A stretch of DNA of 64,000 nucleotides from Schauerella fraxinea. GTDB taxonomy: Bacteria; Pseudomonadota; Gammaproteobacteria; Burkholderiales; Burkholderiaceae_B. Positions 44,105 to 53,118 of this stretch are shown here, one piece after another. Location of the stretch: the NCBI GenBank assembly GCA_030849945.1, contig JAVDKK010000003.1, forward strand, positions 868,001 to 932,000, written 5' to 3'. The position numbers and the translations under genes were made by a program. Each line of letters begins with the position of its first letter. The stretch's first letter is position 1. Under the pieces are notes generated by a model, which was not told the DNA's origin, made no database searches, and was given only the letters and a program-made list of their open reading frames with translations.

Positions 44105-45848
44105 CGCCGGCGTAGTCCGCGAGGCGCGAACGCTCGCCACGCTGCAAGGTGACGTGGCCCGAGTGCGGCCAGCCCTTGAAGCGATCGACCACGAAGGTGA
44201 GTCCGGAACTGCCTTCGGTGAGATAGGGCGTATCGATCTGCGCGATGTTGCCCAGGCAGATCACCTTGGTGCCGGGACCCGCGCGCGTGATCAGCGTTTT
44301 CATCTGCTTGGGTGTCAGGTTTTGCGCTTCGTCGATGATGAGGTACTTGTTCAGGAACGTACGCCCGCGCATGAAGTTCAGCGACTTCACCTTGATGCGC
44401 GATCGGATCAGATCCATCGTGGCCGCACGACCCCAATCGCCATTGCCTTCGCCGTCGCCCATGTTGAGCACGTCGAGGTTGTCTTCCAGGGCGCCCATCC
44501 ACGGCAGCATCTTTTCTTCTTCGGTGCCCGGCAGGAAACCGATGTCTTCGCCAACCGGCACCGTGACACGCGTCATGATGATTTCGGTATAGCGTTTGGT
44601 TTCAAGCACTTGGGTAAGACCCGCCGCCAGCGCCAGCAGCGTCTTGCCGGTGCCGGCCTGACCCAGCAGCGAGATGAAATCGCAATCCGGGTTCATGAGC
44701 AGGTTCATCGCGAAGTTCTGCTCACGGTTGCGCGCCGTGATGCCCCAGACGTTGTTCTTGCCGTGGGTGTAGTCGCGCAGTGTGGCCAGCACGGCCGTTT
44801 TGCCGTTGACCTCACGCACTTGGGCATGCAAGGGCATCTGGCCGTCGAAATAGACGAACTGGTTGACGACGAACTGCGCGCACAGCGGCCCGTGAATGCG
44901 ATAGAACGTGGTGCCGCCTTGCTGCCAGGACTCCACATCCTTGCCGTGCTTGTTCCAGAAATCCTCGGGCAGGGCCATGACGCCCGAATAAAGCAGATCC
45001 GAATCTTCCAGCACATGGTCGTTGAAGTAGTCTTCGGCGGCCATGCCCAGCGCACGCGCCTTGAGGCGCATGTTGATGTCTTTGGACACCAGGACGACGT
45101 CGCGTTGCGCGAATTTCTCTTGCAGGGCACGCACCACGCCCAGAATCTGGTTGTCGGCCTTGCCCATGGGCAAGTCGGCCGGCAGCGTGCTGTGAATGGC
45201 TGACGTCTGGAAGAGCAATCGGCCGGTGGCGTCCTTGTTGCCCAGGGCGCTCAGGTCCACGCCCGCGTCGATATCCTCGGCGTCGTTGACCAAGGCATCC
45301 AGCGAACGGCTGACCTGACGCGCATTGCGCGCCACTTCGGACATGCCTTTTTTCTGATGATCGAGCTCTTCGAGCGTCATCATCGGCAGGAACACATCGT
45401 GTTCTTCGAAGCGGAAGAGGCTGGAAGGATCGTGCAGCAGCACGTTCGTATCGAGCACGAACAACTTGCGCGCTTCGGATTCGGTGCGCGGGATGACCTT
45501 GCGCGGCGCCTTGGGCGATGGCGTGGCCTTGCGCTCGCGCGCAACCGGCGCGACGACCGCTGCGGGCTGCGGCGGCGCAATCTGCGTGCTCTTGGGCATG
45601 CCGTCGAGTTCCGGCTGCATGGCTTCGCTATCGGCGTAATTGCGGCCGGCGACCTTCAATGCCGGCGCGGCGGGCTGCTCAGGCGCGGCCGTTTTGCGAC
45701 GGGTTGTGCGCGGTGCCGCAGTCGGGGCGGCGGCGGCCTTCGCGGCTGCCGGTTTGGTCGCGGTCTTGCGCGTCGCCTGCGGCACGGCTTCTGCCGTCGG
45801 GAAGGTCAGGATGGCTGCAGGGCGGGTGGGCAACTTCGGAAGCGGCAT
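44094..45848 (-). CDS. PhoH family protein with N-terminal PIN domain
   Basis: The 584-residue protein fuses a PIN-type ribonuclease domain (about residues 125-265, starting KLFVLDTNVLLHDP) to a PhoH ATPase (about 365-570) with Walker A GQAGTGKTLL and Walker B LIIDEAQNLTP. Such PhoH2-type proteins couple RNA unwinding to cleavage. The first 120 residues are Ala/Pro/Lys-rich low complexity, probably a disordered extension. It precedes pdxA and overlaps it slightly. Confidence 0.92.
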   Translation of the reverse strand: MPLPKLPTRPAAILTFPTAEAVPQATRKTATKPAAAKAAAAPTAAPRTTRRKTAAPEQPAAPALKVAGRNYADSEAMQPELDGMPKSTQIAPPQPAAVVAPVARERKATPSPKAPRKVIPRTESEARKLFVLDTNVLLHDPSSLFRFEEHDVFLPMMTLEELDHQKKGMSEVARNARQVSRSLDALVNDAEDIDAGVDLSALGNKDATGRLLFQTSAIHSTLPADLPMGKADNQILGVVRALQEKFAQRDVVLVSKDINMRLKARALGMAAEDYFNDHVLEDSDLLYSGVMALPEDFWNKHGKDVESWQQGGTTFYRIHGPLCAQFVVNQFVYFDGQMPLHAQVREVNGKTAVLATLRDYTHGKNNVWGITARNREQNFAMNLLMNPDCDFISLLGQAGTGKTLLALAAGLTQVLETKRYTEIIMTRVTVPVGEDIGFLPGTEEEKMLPWMGALEDNLDVLNMGDGEGNGDWGRAATMDLIRSRIKVKSLNFMRGRTFLNKYLIIDEAQNLTPKQMKTLITRAGPGTKVICLGNIAQIDTPYLTEGSSGLTFVVDRFKGWPHSGHVTLQRGERSRLADYAGDVL

Positions 45849-45914
45849 GGTGTCACTCTCGTGTGAGGGCCGGCAGGTACGCCTGACGTGGATGAAACGA
45901 ACAGCGAAAAAGGG

Positions 45915-46388
45915 TCAACCGATACTCAGGGCAGCCTGCAACACCTCTTTGGCATGGCCAGGCACGCGCAAACCGCGCCACTCCTGAACCAAAGTGCCAT
46001 AGGCGTCGATCAGAAAGGTGCTGCGTTCGATACCGCGCACCTGCTTGCCGTACATATTCTTCAACTTCATGACGCCGTACAGATTGCAAAGGTCTTCTTC
46101 GGTATCGGCGATGAGGGGAAACGGCAGGGAATACTTGGACTTGAAGTTTTCGTGCGACTTCAGGCTATCGCGCGAAATGCCGATCACGACACAGCTTGCG
46201 GCCAGAAACTCGTCATTCAGATCGCGAAAATCCTGACTTTCGGTCGTGCAGCCGGGCGTGTTGTCTTTCGGATAGAAATACAGCACGACGGCGCGCCCTT
46301 TGCAGTCGGCCAGATCGATCGTGCCGATGGTGCTTTCCGCCTTGAAGGTGGGAGCGGGTTTGCCTATGGAGGGCGGCATTGCGGTCAT
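45915..46388 (-). CDS. bcp: Peroxiredoxin, BCP/PrxQ type
   Basis: The 157-residue thiol peroxidase reduces hydrogen peroxide and organic hydroperoxides. The peroxidatic cysteine is C47 in YPKDNTPGCTTE. The second cysteine found five residues later in E. coli BCP is missing, so resolution may involve another cysteine (one lies near residue 66) or an external thiol. Its ATG at 46388 overlaps the stop of the Mth938-like gene as ATGA. Confidence 0.93.
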   Translation of the reverse strand: MTAMPPSIGKPAPTFKAESTIGTIDLADCKGRAVVLYFYPKDNTPGCTTESQDFRDLNDEFLAASCVVIGISRDSLKSHENFKSKYSLPFPLIADTEEDLCNLYGVMKLKNMYGKQVRGIERSTFLIDAYGTLVQEWRGLRVPGHAKEVLQAALSIG

Positions 46389-46843
46389 TCTCCGGTGGGG
46401 ATGAGGGCGGCCACGACGCGGCGGCCCTCGGCCATCAATATGTTGTAAGTGCGCGCGGCCGCCTGCGTATCCATGACCTCGATGCCGATTCCCTGCGCCA
46501 GCAAGGGCGCGGTAACGGCGGCGGGCAGGAAACGCTGGACGGCGCCGGTGCCGACAAGCATCACTTCCGGTGCGTTGTCGGGCAGCGGGGCGGGGGCGGA
46601 TTCGCCGGCATCTAGGAAATCGAGCGGATTGACCGGGGCGGCCTTCAGGCCGGCGGCATCTCGCAGCAGCGTGGTCGTGACCTCGCTGGCAGCACGCGCA
46701 TGCCAGTGGGAGACAGGCCCCTCAGGTCCAAATGCGACCGCATGGTCGTAGCGAACCTGGTTGATTTCAATGTAGCCGTCACCATACGCGGTGACGGTGT
46801 TCAATGCCGACGTTGGGTCAGTATGCAGCTTCAAATAGAACAC
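46385..46843 (-). CDS. Mth938-like domain protein (DUF498)
   Basis: The 152-residue protein belongs to the Mth938/NDUFAF3-like family, recognisable by the DGYIEINQVRYDHAV start and the EVMLVGTGAVQRFLP core near residue 95. The mitochondrial relative helps assemble complex I; the bacterial role is not established. The start is a GTG at the right end of the frame. It is coupled to bcp and divergent from alaC. Confidence 0.85.
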   Translation of the reverse strand: MFYLKLHTDPTSALNTVTAYGDGYIEINQVRYDHAVAFGPEGPVSHWHARAASEVTTTLLRDAAGLKAAPVNPLDFLDAGESAPAPLPDNAPEVMLVGTGAVQRFLPAAVTAPLLAQGIGIEVMDTQAAARTYNILMAEGRRVVAALIPTGE

Positions 46844-46995
46844 TCCGGCTTGATGAGTTCATGATAGCGCATCGACATGACGGTTGCCCTACGAAATACG
46901 TAGAAGTCACAGTGTGGTTTCCCGCATTTGCCGGGTGAGCTTCCTTACGATAGATTACTGGGTTTTGTCGCCCCAGGTCTCTAAGGATTGCCGCC

Positions 46996-48183
46996 ATGAG
47001 GAAGTTTTCGCGCATCGAGCGCTTGCCGCCGTATGTTTTCAACATTACCGGTGAATTGAAGATGGCGGCGCGGCGGCGCGGCGAGGACATTATCGACATG
47101 TCCATGGGCAACCCTGACGGTCCCACGCCCAAGCACATCGTCGACAAGCTGGTCGAGGTGGCATCGCGCGACGACGCACATGGTTATTCGGTATCCAAGG
47201 GCATTCCGCGGCTGCGCAAGGCGATTTGCGACTGGTACAGCCGCCGCTACGACGTGCAGTTCGATCCCGATAGCGAAGCGATCGTCACGATCGGTTCCAA
47301 GGAAGGTCTGGCGCATCTGATGCTGGCCACACTGGATGCGGGCGATACGGTGCTGGTGCCCAATCCCAGTTATCCGATCCATATTTACGGGGCAGTCATC
47401 GCCGGGGCCAATATCCGCTCGGTCCGCATGACGCCGGGCGTGGACTTTTTCGAGGAACTCGAACGCGCGGTGCGCGAATCGATCCCGAAGCCCAAGATGA
47501 TGGTGTTGGGATTCCCCAGCAACCCCACGGCGCAGTGCGTCGATCTCTCGTTCTTCGAGCGTGTGGTGGCGTTGGCAAAAGAGCACGATATCCTGGTGGT
47601 GCACGATCTGGCCTACGCGGACATCTGCTTCGATGGGTATAAAGCGCCATCCATCATGCAGGTCGAAGGTGCACGCGACGTGGCCGTCGAATTCTTCACG
47701 ATGAGCAAAAGCTACAACATGGCGGGCTGGCGCATCGGGTTCATGGTCGGCAACCGCGAACTCGTGCATGCCCTGGCGCGCATCAAGAGCTATCACGACT
47801 ACGGCACCTTCACACCGATCCAGGTGGCGGCGATCGCGGCGCTCGACGGCCCGCAGGATGGCGTGGACGAGGTGGTCGAGCAGTACCGCAGCCGGCGCGA
47901 CGTATTGGTGCGCGGTTTGCATGAGGCGGGCTGGAAGGTCGATGTACCCAAGGCCTCGATGTACATCTGGGCCAAGATCCCCGAGCCATACTTGGCCATG
48001 GGATCGCTTGAATTTTCCAAACGGGTGTTGTCCGACGCGAAAGTCGCGGTATCGCCGGGAATCGGGTTTGGCGAGTATGGCGACGAGTATGTGCGTTTCG
48101 CACTGATCGAAAACGAGCAACGTACGCGTCAAGCCGTGCGTGGCATCAAGGACATGTTCCGTAAGGATGGATTTTTAAAATGA
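46996..48183 (+). CDS. alaC: Alanine transaminase AlaC-type class I aminotransferase
   Basis: This 395-residue PLP enzyme is of fold type I. The Schiff-base lysine is K238 in MSKSYNMAGWR, and FPSNPTAQ near residue 173 is the cofactor-binding NP motif. Similarity to AlaC and its position immediately upstream of hom-thrC, as in many betaproteobacteria, support the call. Its stop overlaps the hom start as ATGA, giving a three-gene operon for amino acid synthesis. Confidence 0.9.
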   Translation: MRKFSRIERLPPYVFNITGELKMAARRRGEDIIDMSMGNPDGPTPKHIVDKLVEVASRDDAHGYSVSKGIPRLRKAICDWYSRRYDVQFDPDSEAIVTIGSKEGLAHLMLATLDAGDTVLVPNPSYPIHIYGAVIAGANIRSVRMTPGVDFFEELERAVRESIPKPKMMVLGFPSNPTAQCVDLSFFERVVALAKEHDILVVHDLAYADICFDGYKAPSIMQVEGARDVAVEFFTMSKSYNMAGWRIGFMVGNRELVHALARIKSYHDYGTFTPIQVAAIAALDGPQDGVDEVVEQYRSRRDVLVRGLHEAGWKVDVPKASMYIWAKIPEPYLAMGSLEFSKRVLSDAKVAVSPGIGFGEYGDEYVRFALIENEQRTRQAVRGIKDMFRKDGFLK

Positions 48184-49484
48184 ACCCCATGAAAGTGGGC
48201 CTGCTGGGCCTCGGTGTCGTCGGTGGCGGCACCTGGAACGTTTTATCGCGCAACGCCGAAGAGATTGCACGCCGCGCCGGTCGGCGCATCGATATCACGC
48301 GTATCGCGGTGCGCGATGTGGCCAAGGCGCGTGCGCGCCTGGGTGACGCCGTGGCGCTGTCGGATCAGGCGACCGATGTGGTGCGCGACCCCGAAGTCGA
48401 CATCGTGGTCGAGCTCATCGGCGGCATTGAACCTGCGCGCACCTTGGTGCTCGAGGCCATCGGCAACGGCAAGCATATCGTCACGGCCAACAAGGCCTTG
48501 CTGGCCAAGCACGGCAATGAGATTTTCGCGGCGGCATCGGCGCAAGGCGTGATGGTGGCGTTCGAAGCCGCCGTGGCCGGCGGTATCCCGATCATCAAGG
48601 CCATTCGAGAGGGGCTTACGGCCAACCGCATTCAATGGGTGGCCGGCATCATCAACGGCACCACCAACTACATCCTGTCCGAAATGCGCTCGCGCGGCAT
48701 GTCGTTCGGCGATGCGCTGGCCGAGGCGCAGCGGCTGGGTTATGCCGAAGCCGATCCCACGTTCGACGTCGAAGGCGTGGACGCCGCGCACAAGCTCACG
48801 TTGCTGGCCTCGATGGCCTTCGGCGTGCCGGTTCAGTTTTCGAAAGCGCATATCGAGGGCATTTCCTCGTTGGCCAGCGAAGATATCGCCTTGGCCGAGC
48901 GTCTGGGGTATCGCATCAAACTGCTGGGCATCACCAAGCAGCGTCCGGACGGCATCGAGTTGCGGGTGCACCCGGCTTTGGTGCCCAACGACCGCCTGTT
49001 GGCAAACGTCGAAGGCGCCATGAATGCCGTGATGGTGTCGGGCGACGCTGTCGGCCCCACGTTGTATTACGGGCAGGGCGCGGGCGAAGAGCCCACGGCC
49101 TCGGCCGTGGTGGCCGATCTGGTGGACGTCACGCGCCTGCATACGGCCGATCCCGGCAACCGCGTGCCGCACCTGGGCTTCCAGCCCGATGCGATGTCCG
49201 ATATGCCGATCCTGCCGATCTCGCAAGTGATCACGTCCTATTACCTGCGTTTGTCGGTCGACGACCAGCCGGGCGTGCTGGCCGACCTCGCGCGGTTGTT
49301 GGCCGACCTGCGTATTTCGATCGGTTCGATGATCCAGGAGCCCTCGGGCGACGCGGCTGCCGACATCATCTTCATCACCCACGAAGCCCGAGAAGGCGAC
49401 GTCGATCAGGCGATCGAGCGTATCGAATCGCTCGCGTTCGTTCGCTCCAAGGTGACCCGTTTGCGCATCGAGAACCTGGCATGA
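48180..49484 (+). CDS. hom: Homoserine dehydrogenase
   Basis: The 434-residue enzyme reduces aspartate semialdehyde to homoserine on the threonine/methionine branch. Residues about 4-120 form the NAD(P) domain (VGLLGLGVVGGGTWNVL). The catalytic region has GIINGTTNYILSEM near residue 157 and YAEADPTFDVEGVDAAHK near residue 192. A C-terminal ACT domain (about 355-434) suggests feedback by threonine. It is coupled to alaC and thrC by four-base overlaps. Confidence 0.96.
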   Translation: MNPMKVGLLGLGVVGGGTWNVLSRNAEEIARRAGRRIDITRIAVRDVAKARARLGDAVALSDQATDVVRDPEVDIVVELIGGIEPARTLVLEAIGNGKHIVTANKALLAKHGNEIFAAASAQGVMVAFEAAVAGGIPIIKAIREGLTANRIQWVAGIINGTTNYILSEMRSRGMSFGDALAEAQRLGYAEADPTFDVEGVDAAHKLTLLASMAFGVPVQFSKAHIEGISSLASEDIALAERLGYRIKLLGITKQRPDGIELRVHPALVPNDRLLANVEGAMNAVMVSGDAVGPTLYYGQGAGEEPTASAVVADLVDVTRLHTADPGNRVPHLGFQPDAMSDMPILPISQVITSYYLRLSVDDQPGVLADLARLLADLRISIGSMIQEPSGDAAADIIFITHEAREGDVDQAIERIESLAFVRSKVTRLRIENLA

Positions 49485-50890
49485 AATACATCTCCACCCG
49501 CGGCGGCATGACGCCGCAAGGCTTTTCCGACATTCTTCTTGAGGGCCTGGCGCCCGACGGTGGGTTGGCGTTGCCCGAAACGTTGCCGCAGATTTCGCAA
49601 GCTACGCTCGAAAGCTGGCGCGGCCTGCCGTATGCCGAGTTGGCGTTCGAAGTGCTGTCGTTGTTCGTCACCGATATTCCGGCTGACGAACTGCGTCGCA
49701 TGACGCACGCGGCTTACAACGATCAGGTATTCAACAGCGAAGACATCGTGCCGCTGCGTCCGCTGGATGGCGGCCTCTCGCTGCTGGGCCTGTCCGAAGG
49801 CCCCACCTTGGCGTTCAAGGATCTGGCCATGCAGTTTCTGGGTCAGGTGTTCGAATACGTGCTCACCCAACGCAATACCACGCTCAACATCCTGGGTGCG
49901 ACGTCGGGCGATACCGGTTCGGCGGCCGAGTACGCCTTGCGCGGCAAGCACGGCGTGCATGTGTTCATGCTGTCGCCGCATGGGCGCATGAGTGCGTTTC
50001 AGCGCGCGCAGATGTACAGCCTGCAAGATGAAAACATTCACAATATCGCGTTGCGTGGTGTGTTTGACGAATGCCAGGACATCGTCAAGGCGCTGAGCGG
50101 CGATATTGATTTCAAGACGCGCTACAAGTTGGGCGCCGTGAATTCGATCAATTGGGCGCGCATTGCCGCCCAGGTCGTGTACTACTTCCACGGTTGGCTC
50201 AAAGCCACGACGGGCCCATCGCAAACGGTGTCGTTTGCCGTGCCGTCAGGCAATTTCGGCAATATCCTGTCGGGCCATATCGCGCGCCGCATGGGCTTGC
50301 CGATCGCCAAGCTCGTGTTGGCCACCAACGAAAACAACGTGTTGGAAGAGTTTTTCCGCACCGGGATCTACCGCCCGCGCACGGCCGCGCAAACGTATGC
50401 CACATCGAGTCCATCGATGGATATTTCGCGTGCCTCCAACTTTGAGCGTTTCATCTTCGAACTGGTCGACCGCGATGCGGCGCAAGTGCGTGAGCTGTGG
50501 GCGCAACTGGCCTCACAAGGTTTTTTCGACCTGTCGCATCGCTTGAGCGACATCCAGGGCATGTATGGGTTTGCAGCGGGCGTGAGTTCGCATGCCGATC
50601 GCATCGCCACGATCAAGTCGGTGTACGACGCGACTGGCGTGCTGATCGATCCGCATACCGCCGACGGCGTCAAGGTCGCGCGCGAGTTTGTGGAGCCGGG
50701 CATTCCCATGCTGGTGCTCGAAACGGCCTTGCCGGCGAAGTTTTCGGAAACGATTGAAGAGGCATTGGGCCATCCTGCGGCGCCGCCCGCGGCGCTGGCC
50801 AATCTGGAAAGCTTGCCGCAGCGGGTCGATGTGCTCGATTGCACCATCGAATCCGTGCGCGAATACCTCGTCAAGCACGCCGCTGTTTGA
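49481..50890 (+). CDS. thrC: Threonine synthase
   Basis: The 469-residue PLP enzyme converts O-phosphohomoserine to threonine. The N-terminus MKYISTRGGMTPQGFSD is typical, and the PLP lysine is K113 in LAFKDLAMQF. GATSGDTGSAAEYA follows near residue 138. The ATG at 49481 overlaps the hom stop as ATGA. A terminator lies directly downstream. Confidence 0.96.
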   Translation: MKYISTRGGMTPQGFSDILLEGLAPDGGLALPETLPQISQATLESWRGLPYAELAFEVLSLFVTDIPADELRRMTHAAYNDQVFNSEDIVPLRPLDGGLSLLGLSEGPTLAFKDLAMQFLGQVFEYVLTQRNTTLNILGATSGDTGSAAEYALRGKHGVHVFMLSPHGRMSAFQRAQMYSLQDENIHNIALRGVFDECQDIVKALSGDIDFKTRYKLGAVNSINWARIAAQVVYYFHGWLKATTGPSQTVSFAVPSGNFGNILSGHIARRMGLPIAKLVLATNENNVLEEFFRTGIYRPRTAAQTYATSSPSMDISRASNFERFIFELVDRDAAQVRELWAQLASQGFFDLSHRLSDIQGMYGFAAGVSSHADRIATIKSVYDATGVLIDPHTADGVKVAREFVEPGIPMLVLETALPAKFSETIEEALGHPAAPPAALANLESLPQRVDVLDCTIESVREYLVKHAAV

Positions 50891-50897
50891 TTCCCAG

Positions 50898-50925
50898 AAC
50901 TACCGAGCGATCGGTAGTTTTTTTT
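50898..50925 (+). terminator. Rho-independent terminator after thrC
   Basis: AACTACCGA (50898-50906) pairs perfectly with TCGGTAGTT (50911-50919) around a GCGA tetraloop, followed by a run of Ts. It separates the alaC-hom-thrC operon from the next gene. Confidence 0.95.
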
Positions 50926-50945
50926 ATCCTCTTTTATTGCCGCCC

Positions 50946-51893
50946 ATGACCGCCGCTGACCGTCCCGCAGTACTCGTCATCACCCCCAATACCGATGTGC
51001 ATCTCGATTGGATACGCGAACGCTATACCGTAACGGTGGCCGCCACGGCGAGCCAGCGCGCCGAAACGATCGCGGCGCGTGGCCCGGAGTTTCACTACGT
51101 GCTCACCAACGGCACCTTGGGCCTGACGGCAGAGGAAATTGCGGCGATGCCGAACGTCAAGCTGGTCTGCACGCAGGGCGTGGGCTATGAAAACGTCGAC
51201 CTGGCTGCCGCGCGCGCGGCTGGCGTGAAAGTGACGAACGGCGCCGGCACCAATGACGTCAGCGTGGCCGATCATGCTTTGGGATTGTTGTTCGCAGTCA
51301 AACGGCGCATTCCCGAGCTCGACGCTGCAACGCGTGCGGGCAAATGGCGCGACGCCGTGGGCATCCCGCCGGCGATTTCGGGCAAGCGCCTGGGCATTCT
51401 GGGCATGGGCACAATCGGCGCCTGTATCGCTCGCCGCGCCGCGGCCTTCGATATGCCGATTGGCTATCACAATCGCAGCCCCAAGGCGGATACGGAGGCC
51501 ACGTATTTCGATAGCGTGCAGTCGCTGGCCGAATGGGCGGATGTGTTGATCGTGGCCGTCCCCGGCGGAAAGGCCACCCATCACATGGTGAACGCGAAAG
51601 TGTTGAAGGCGCTTGGTCCTCAGGGGTATCTGGTCAATATCGGCCGGGGCAGTGTGGTCGATACGCCCGCGTTGGCCGAGGCGCTGAAGGCCGGCACGAT
51701 CGCCGGCGCGGGGCTCGACGTGTATGAAGGCGAACCGCAAGCGCCCACGGTGTTGCTCGATTGTCCCAACCTCGTGCTGTCACCGCATGTGGCGGGCTGG
51801 TCGCCCGAAGCCGTGGATGCAACCGTCAATCGGTTCCTGGACAACGTGGGTCGGCATGTGGCTGGCCAGCCGTTGGTGCACGAGCTGGTGTGA
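50946..51893 (+). CDS. D-2-hydroxyacid dehydrogenase (glyoxylate/hydroxypyruvate reductase type)
   Basis: The 315-residue enzyme belongs to the D-isomer 2-hydroxyacid dehydrogenases. The NAD(P) motif GMGTIGACIARRA lies near residue 156. The catalytic Arg is in NIGRGSVVD, the Glu in YEGEPQAP, and the His in SPHVAGWS. It could reduce hydroxypyruvate or glyoxylate, but the exact substrate is not determinable. The ATG at 50946 lies 20 bases after the thrC terminator tract. Confidence 0.9.
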   Translation: MTAADRPAVLVITPNTDVHLDWIRERYTVTVAATASQRAETIAARGPEFHYVLTNGTLGLTAEEIAAMPNVKLVCTQGVGYENVDLAAARAAGVKVTNGAGTNDVSVADHALGLLFAVKRRIPELDAATRAGKWRDAVGIPPAISGKRLGILGMGTIGACIARRAAAFDMPIGYHNRSPKADTEATYFDSVQSLAEWADVLIVAVPGGKATHHMVNAKVLKALGPQGYLVNIGRGSVVDTPALAEALKAGTIAGAGLDVYEGEPQAPTVLLDCPNLVLSPHVAGWSPEAVDATVNRFLDNVGRHVAGQPLVHELV

Positions 51894-52044
51894 GCGACCG
51901 CCGGCTCGGTACCTGGTCGGCCCAGTGAATGGCCAACCCGATACCTAGTCGGCATGCAGGTCACCTTTGGGCGCGCGATATGCGCAAAGCAGCACATGTC
52001 GCGGCCCGTCGGCGACGGGTGTTAACTGATCAGGAGTTCGATCC

Positions 52045-52671
52045 ATGCTAGTGGTTCACCATCTCAACAATTCGCGGTCGCAGCGCATTTTGTGGCTGTT
52101 GGAAGAGCTCAATGTGCCGTACGACATCAAGCTGTATCAACGCAACCCTGAAACGCAGCTCGCACCGCCGGAACTGAAAAAAATCAATCCGTTGGGCAAA
52201 TCGCCGGTGGTGCAAGACGGCGATCAAATCTTGATCGAGTCGGGCGCGATCATCGAAACGCTGGTGCGCAAGCATGGCGGCGGCCGGCTGGCGCCGCCTG
52301 TCGATACGGCCGCGTTCGACACCTACATTCAATGGCTGCATTTCGCCGAGGGGTCAGCCATGTTGCCGCTGATGCTCAATCTTTATGTCGGCCGGCTCAA
52401 AGAGGCGGGCGCGCCGTTGCACCCCCGCATCGAAAGCGAAATCGACAACCATCTGAGTTATCTCGAATCCACGTTGAGCAAGCACGACTATCTGATGGGC
52501 GACGAACTGACGGCGGCCGATATCCAGATGAGTTTCATTGGCGAAATCGCGGATCGTTTCGGTAAGCTGGACAAGTACCCGGGGATCGCGGCGTGGGTAA
52601 AGCGGTTTCAGGCGCGCCCGGCCTATCAGGCTGCCGTGACGAAAGGCGGACCGTATCAGTACGCCAAATAA
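52045..52671 (+). CDS. Glutathione S-transferase
   Basis: The 208-residue protein has an N-terminal thioredoxin-like domain with SRSQRILWLLEEL and the glutathione-binding PLGKSPVV and ESGAII motifs. A C-terminal helical domain from about residue 88 contains the LTAADIQMSF hydrophobic staple. The likely catalytic residue is a Ser at 10 or 12. ATG at 52045 is preceded by AGGAG. It forms a single-gene unit; the substrate is unknown. Confidence 0.92.
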   Translation: MLVVHHLNNSRSQRILWLLEELNVPYDIKLYQRNPETQLAPPELKKINPLGKSPVVQDGDQILIESGAIIETLVRKHGGGRLAPPVDTAAFDTYIQWLHFAEGSAMLPLMLNLYVGRLKEAGAPLHPRIESEIDNHLSYLESTLSKHDYLMGDELTAADIQMSFIGEIADRFGKLDKYPGIAAWVKRFQARPAYQAAVTKGGPYQYAK

Positions 52672-52728
52672 TACGAAGCAGATTATTCACACTTCCATCA
52701 TGCCGCCACGATCACGCACATCTACGCC

Positions 52729-53118
52729 ATGCTGCCGCTTCTGACGCCGGTCAATTTCATTGCCATCGGCATCGGTGCAGCGGTGGGCGCCTGGGCGCGG
52801 TGGCTATTGGCGCTGCGCTTCAATGGCGCCGAGGCATGGCCTTGGGGCACGTTTGCCGCCAATCTGGTGGGCGGTTATCTGATTGGCTTGATTCTGGCGG
52901 TGATCACTCAGCATCCCGAATGGCCGGCGTGGATCCGACTGGCGGCGGTGACGGGATTTCTGGGTGGGTTGACCACGTTTTCGACGTTTTCCGCTGAAGC
53001 GTATGCCTACATCGAACGGGGTCAATATGGTTTGGCGCTCGGATACATCGCGGCCAGCGTGTGTGGCTCGTTGGCGATGACCGGACTGGGGTTGGCTACG
53101 GCAGGTTGGTTGAAATAA
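52729..53118 (+). CDS. crcB: Fluoride ion channel CrcB/FluC
   Basis: The 129-residue membrane protein has four transmembrane helices and the family motifs GAWARWLL, WPWGTFAANLVGGYLIG and GFLGGLTTFSTFS, which line the fluoride pore and central sodium site. It lowers cytoplasmic fluoride. No fluoride riboswitch was recognised in the 57 bases upstream. Its last 23 bases overlap the end of hpnE on the opposite strand. Confidence 0.93.
   Translation: MLPLLTPVNFIAIGIGAAVGAWARWLLALRFNGAEAWPWGTFAANLVGGYLIGLILAVITQHPEWPAWIRLAAVTGFLGGLTTFSTFSAEAYAYIERGQYGLALGYIAASVCGSLAMTGLGLATAGWLK

Noticed and set aside
48635..49480. Upstream extension of the thrC frame
   Set aside because: It lies inside hom in another frame. 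thrC starts at the ATG fused to the hom stop, where similarity begins.
52672..52728. Fluoride riboswitch upstream of crcB
   Set aside because: The short gap after the GST gene shows no recognisable pseudoknot pattern, so the idea was dropped.
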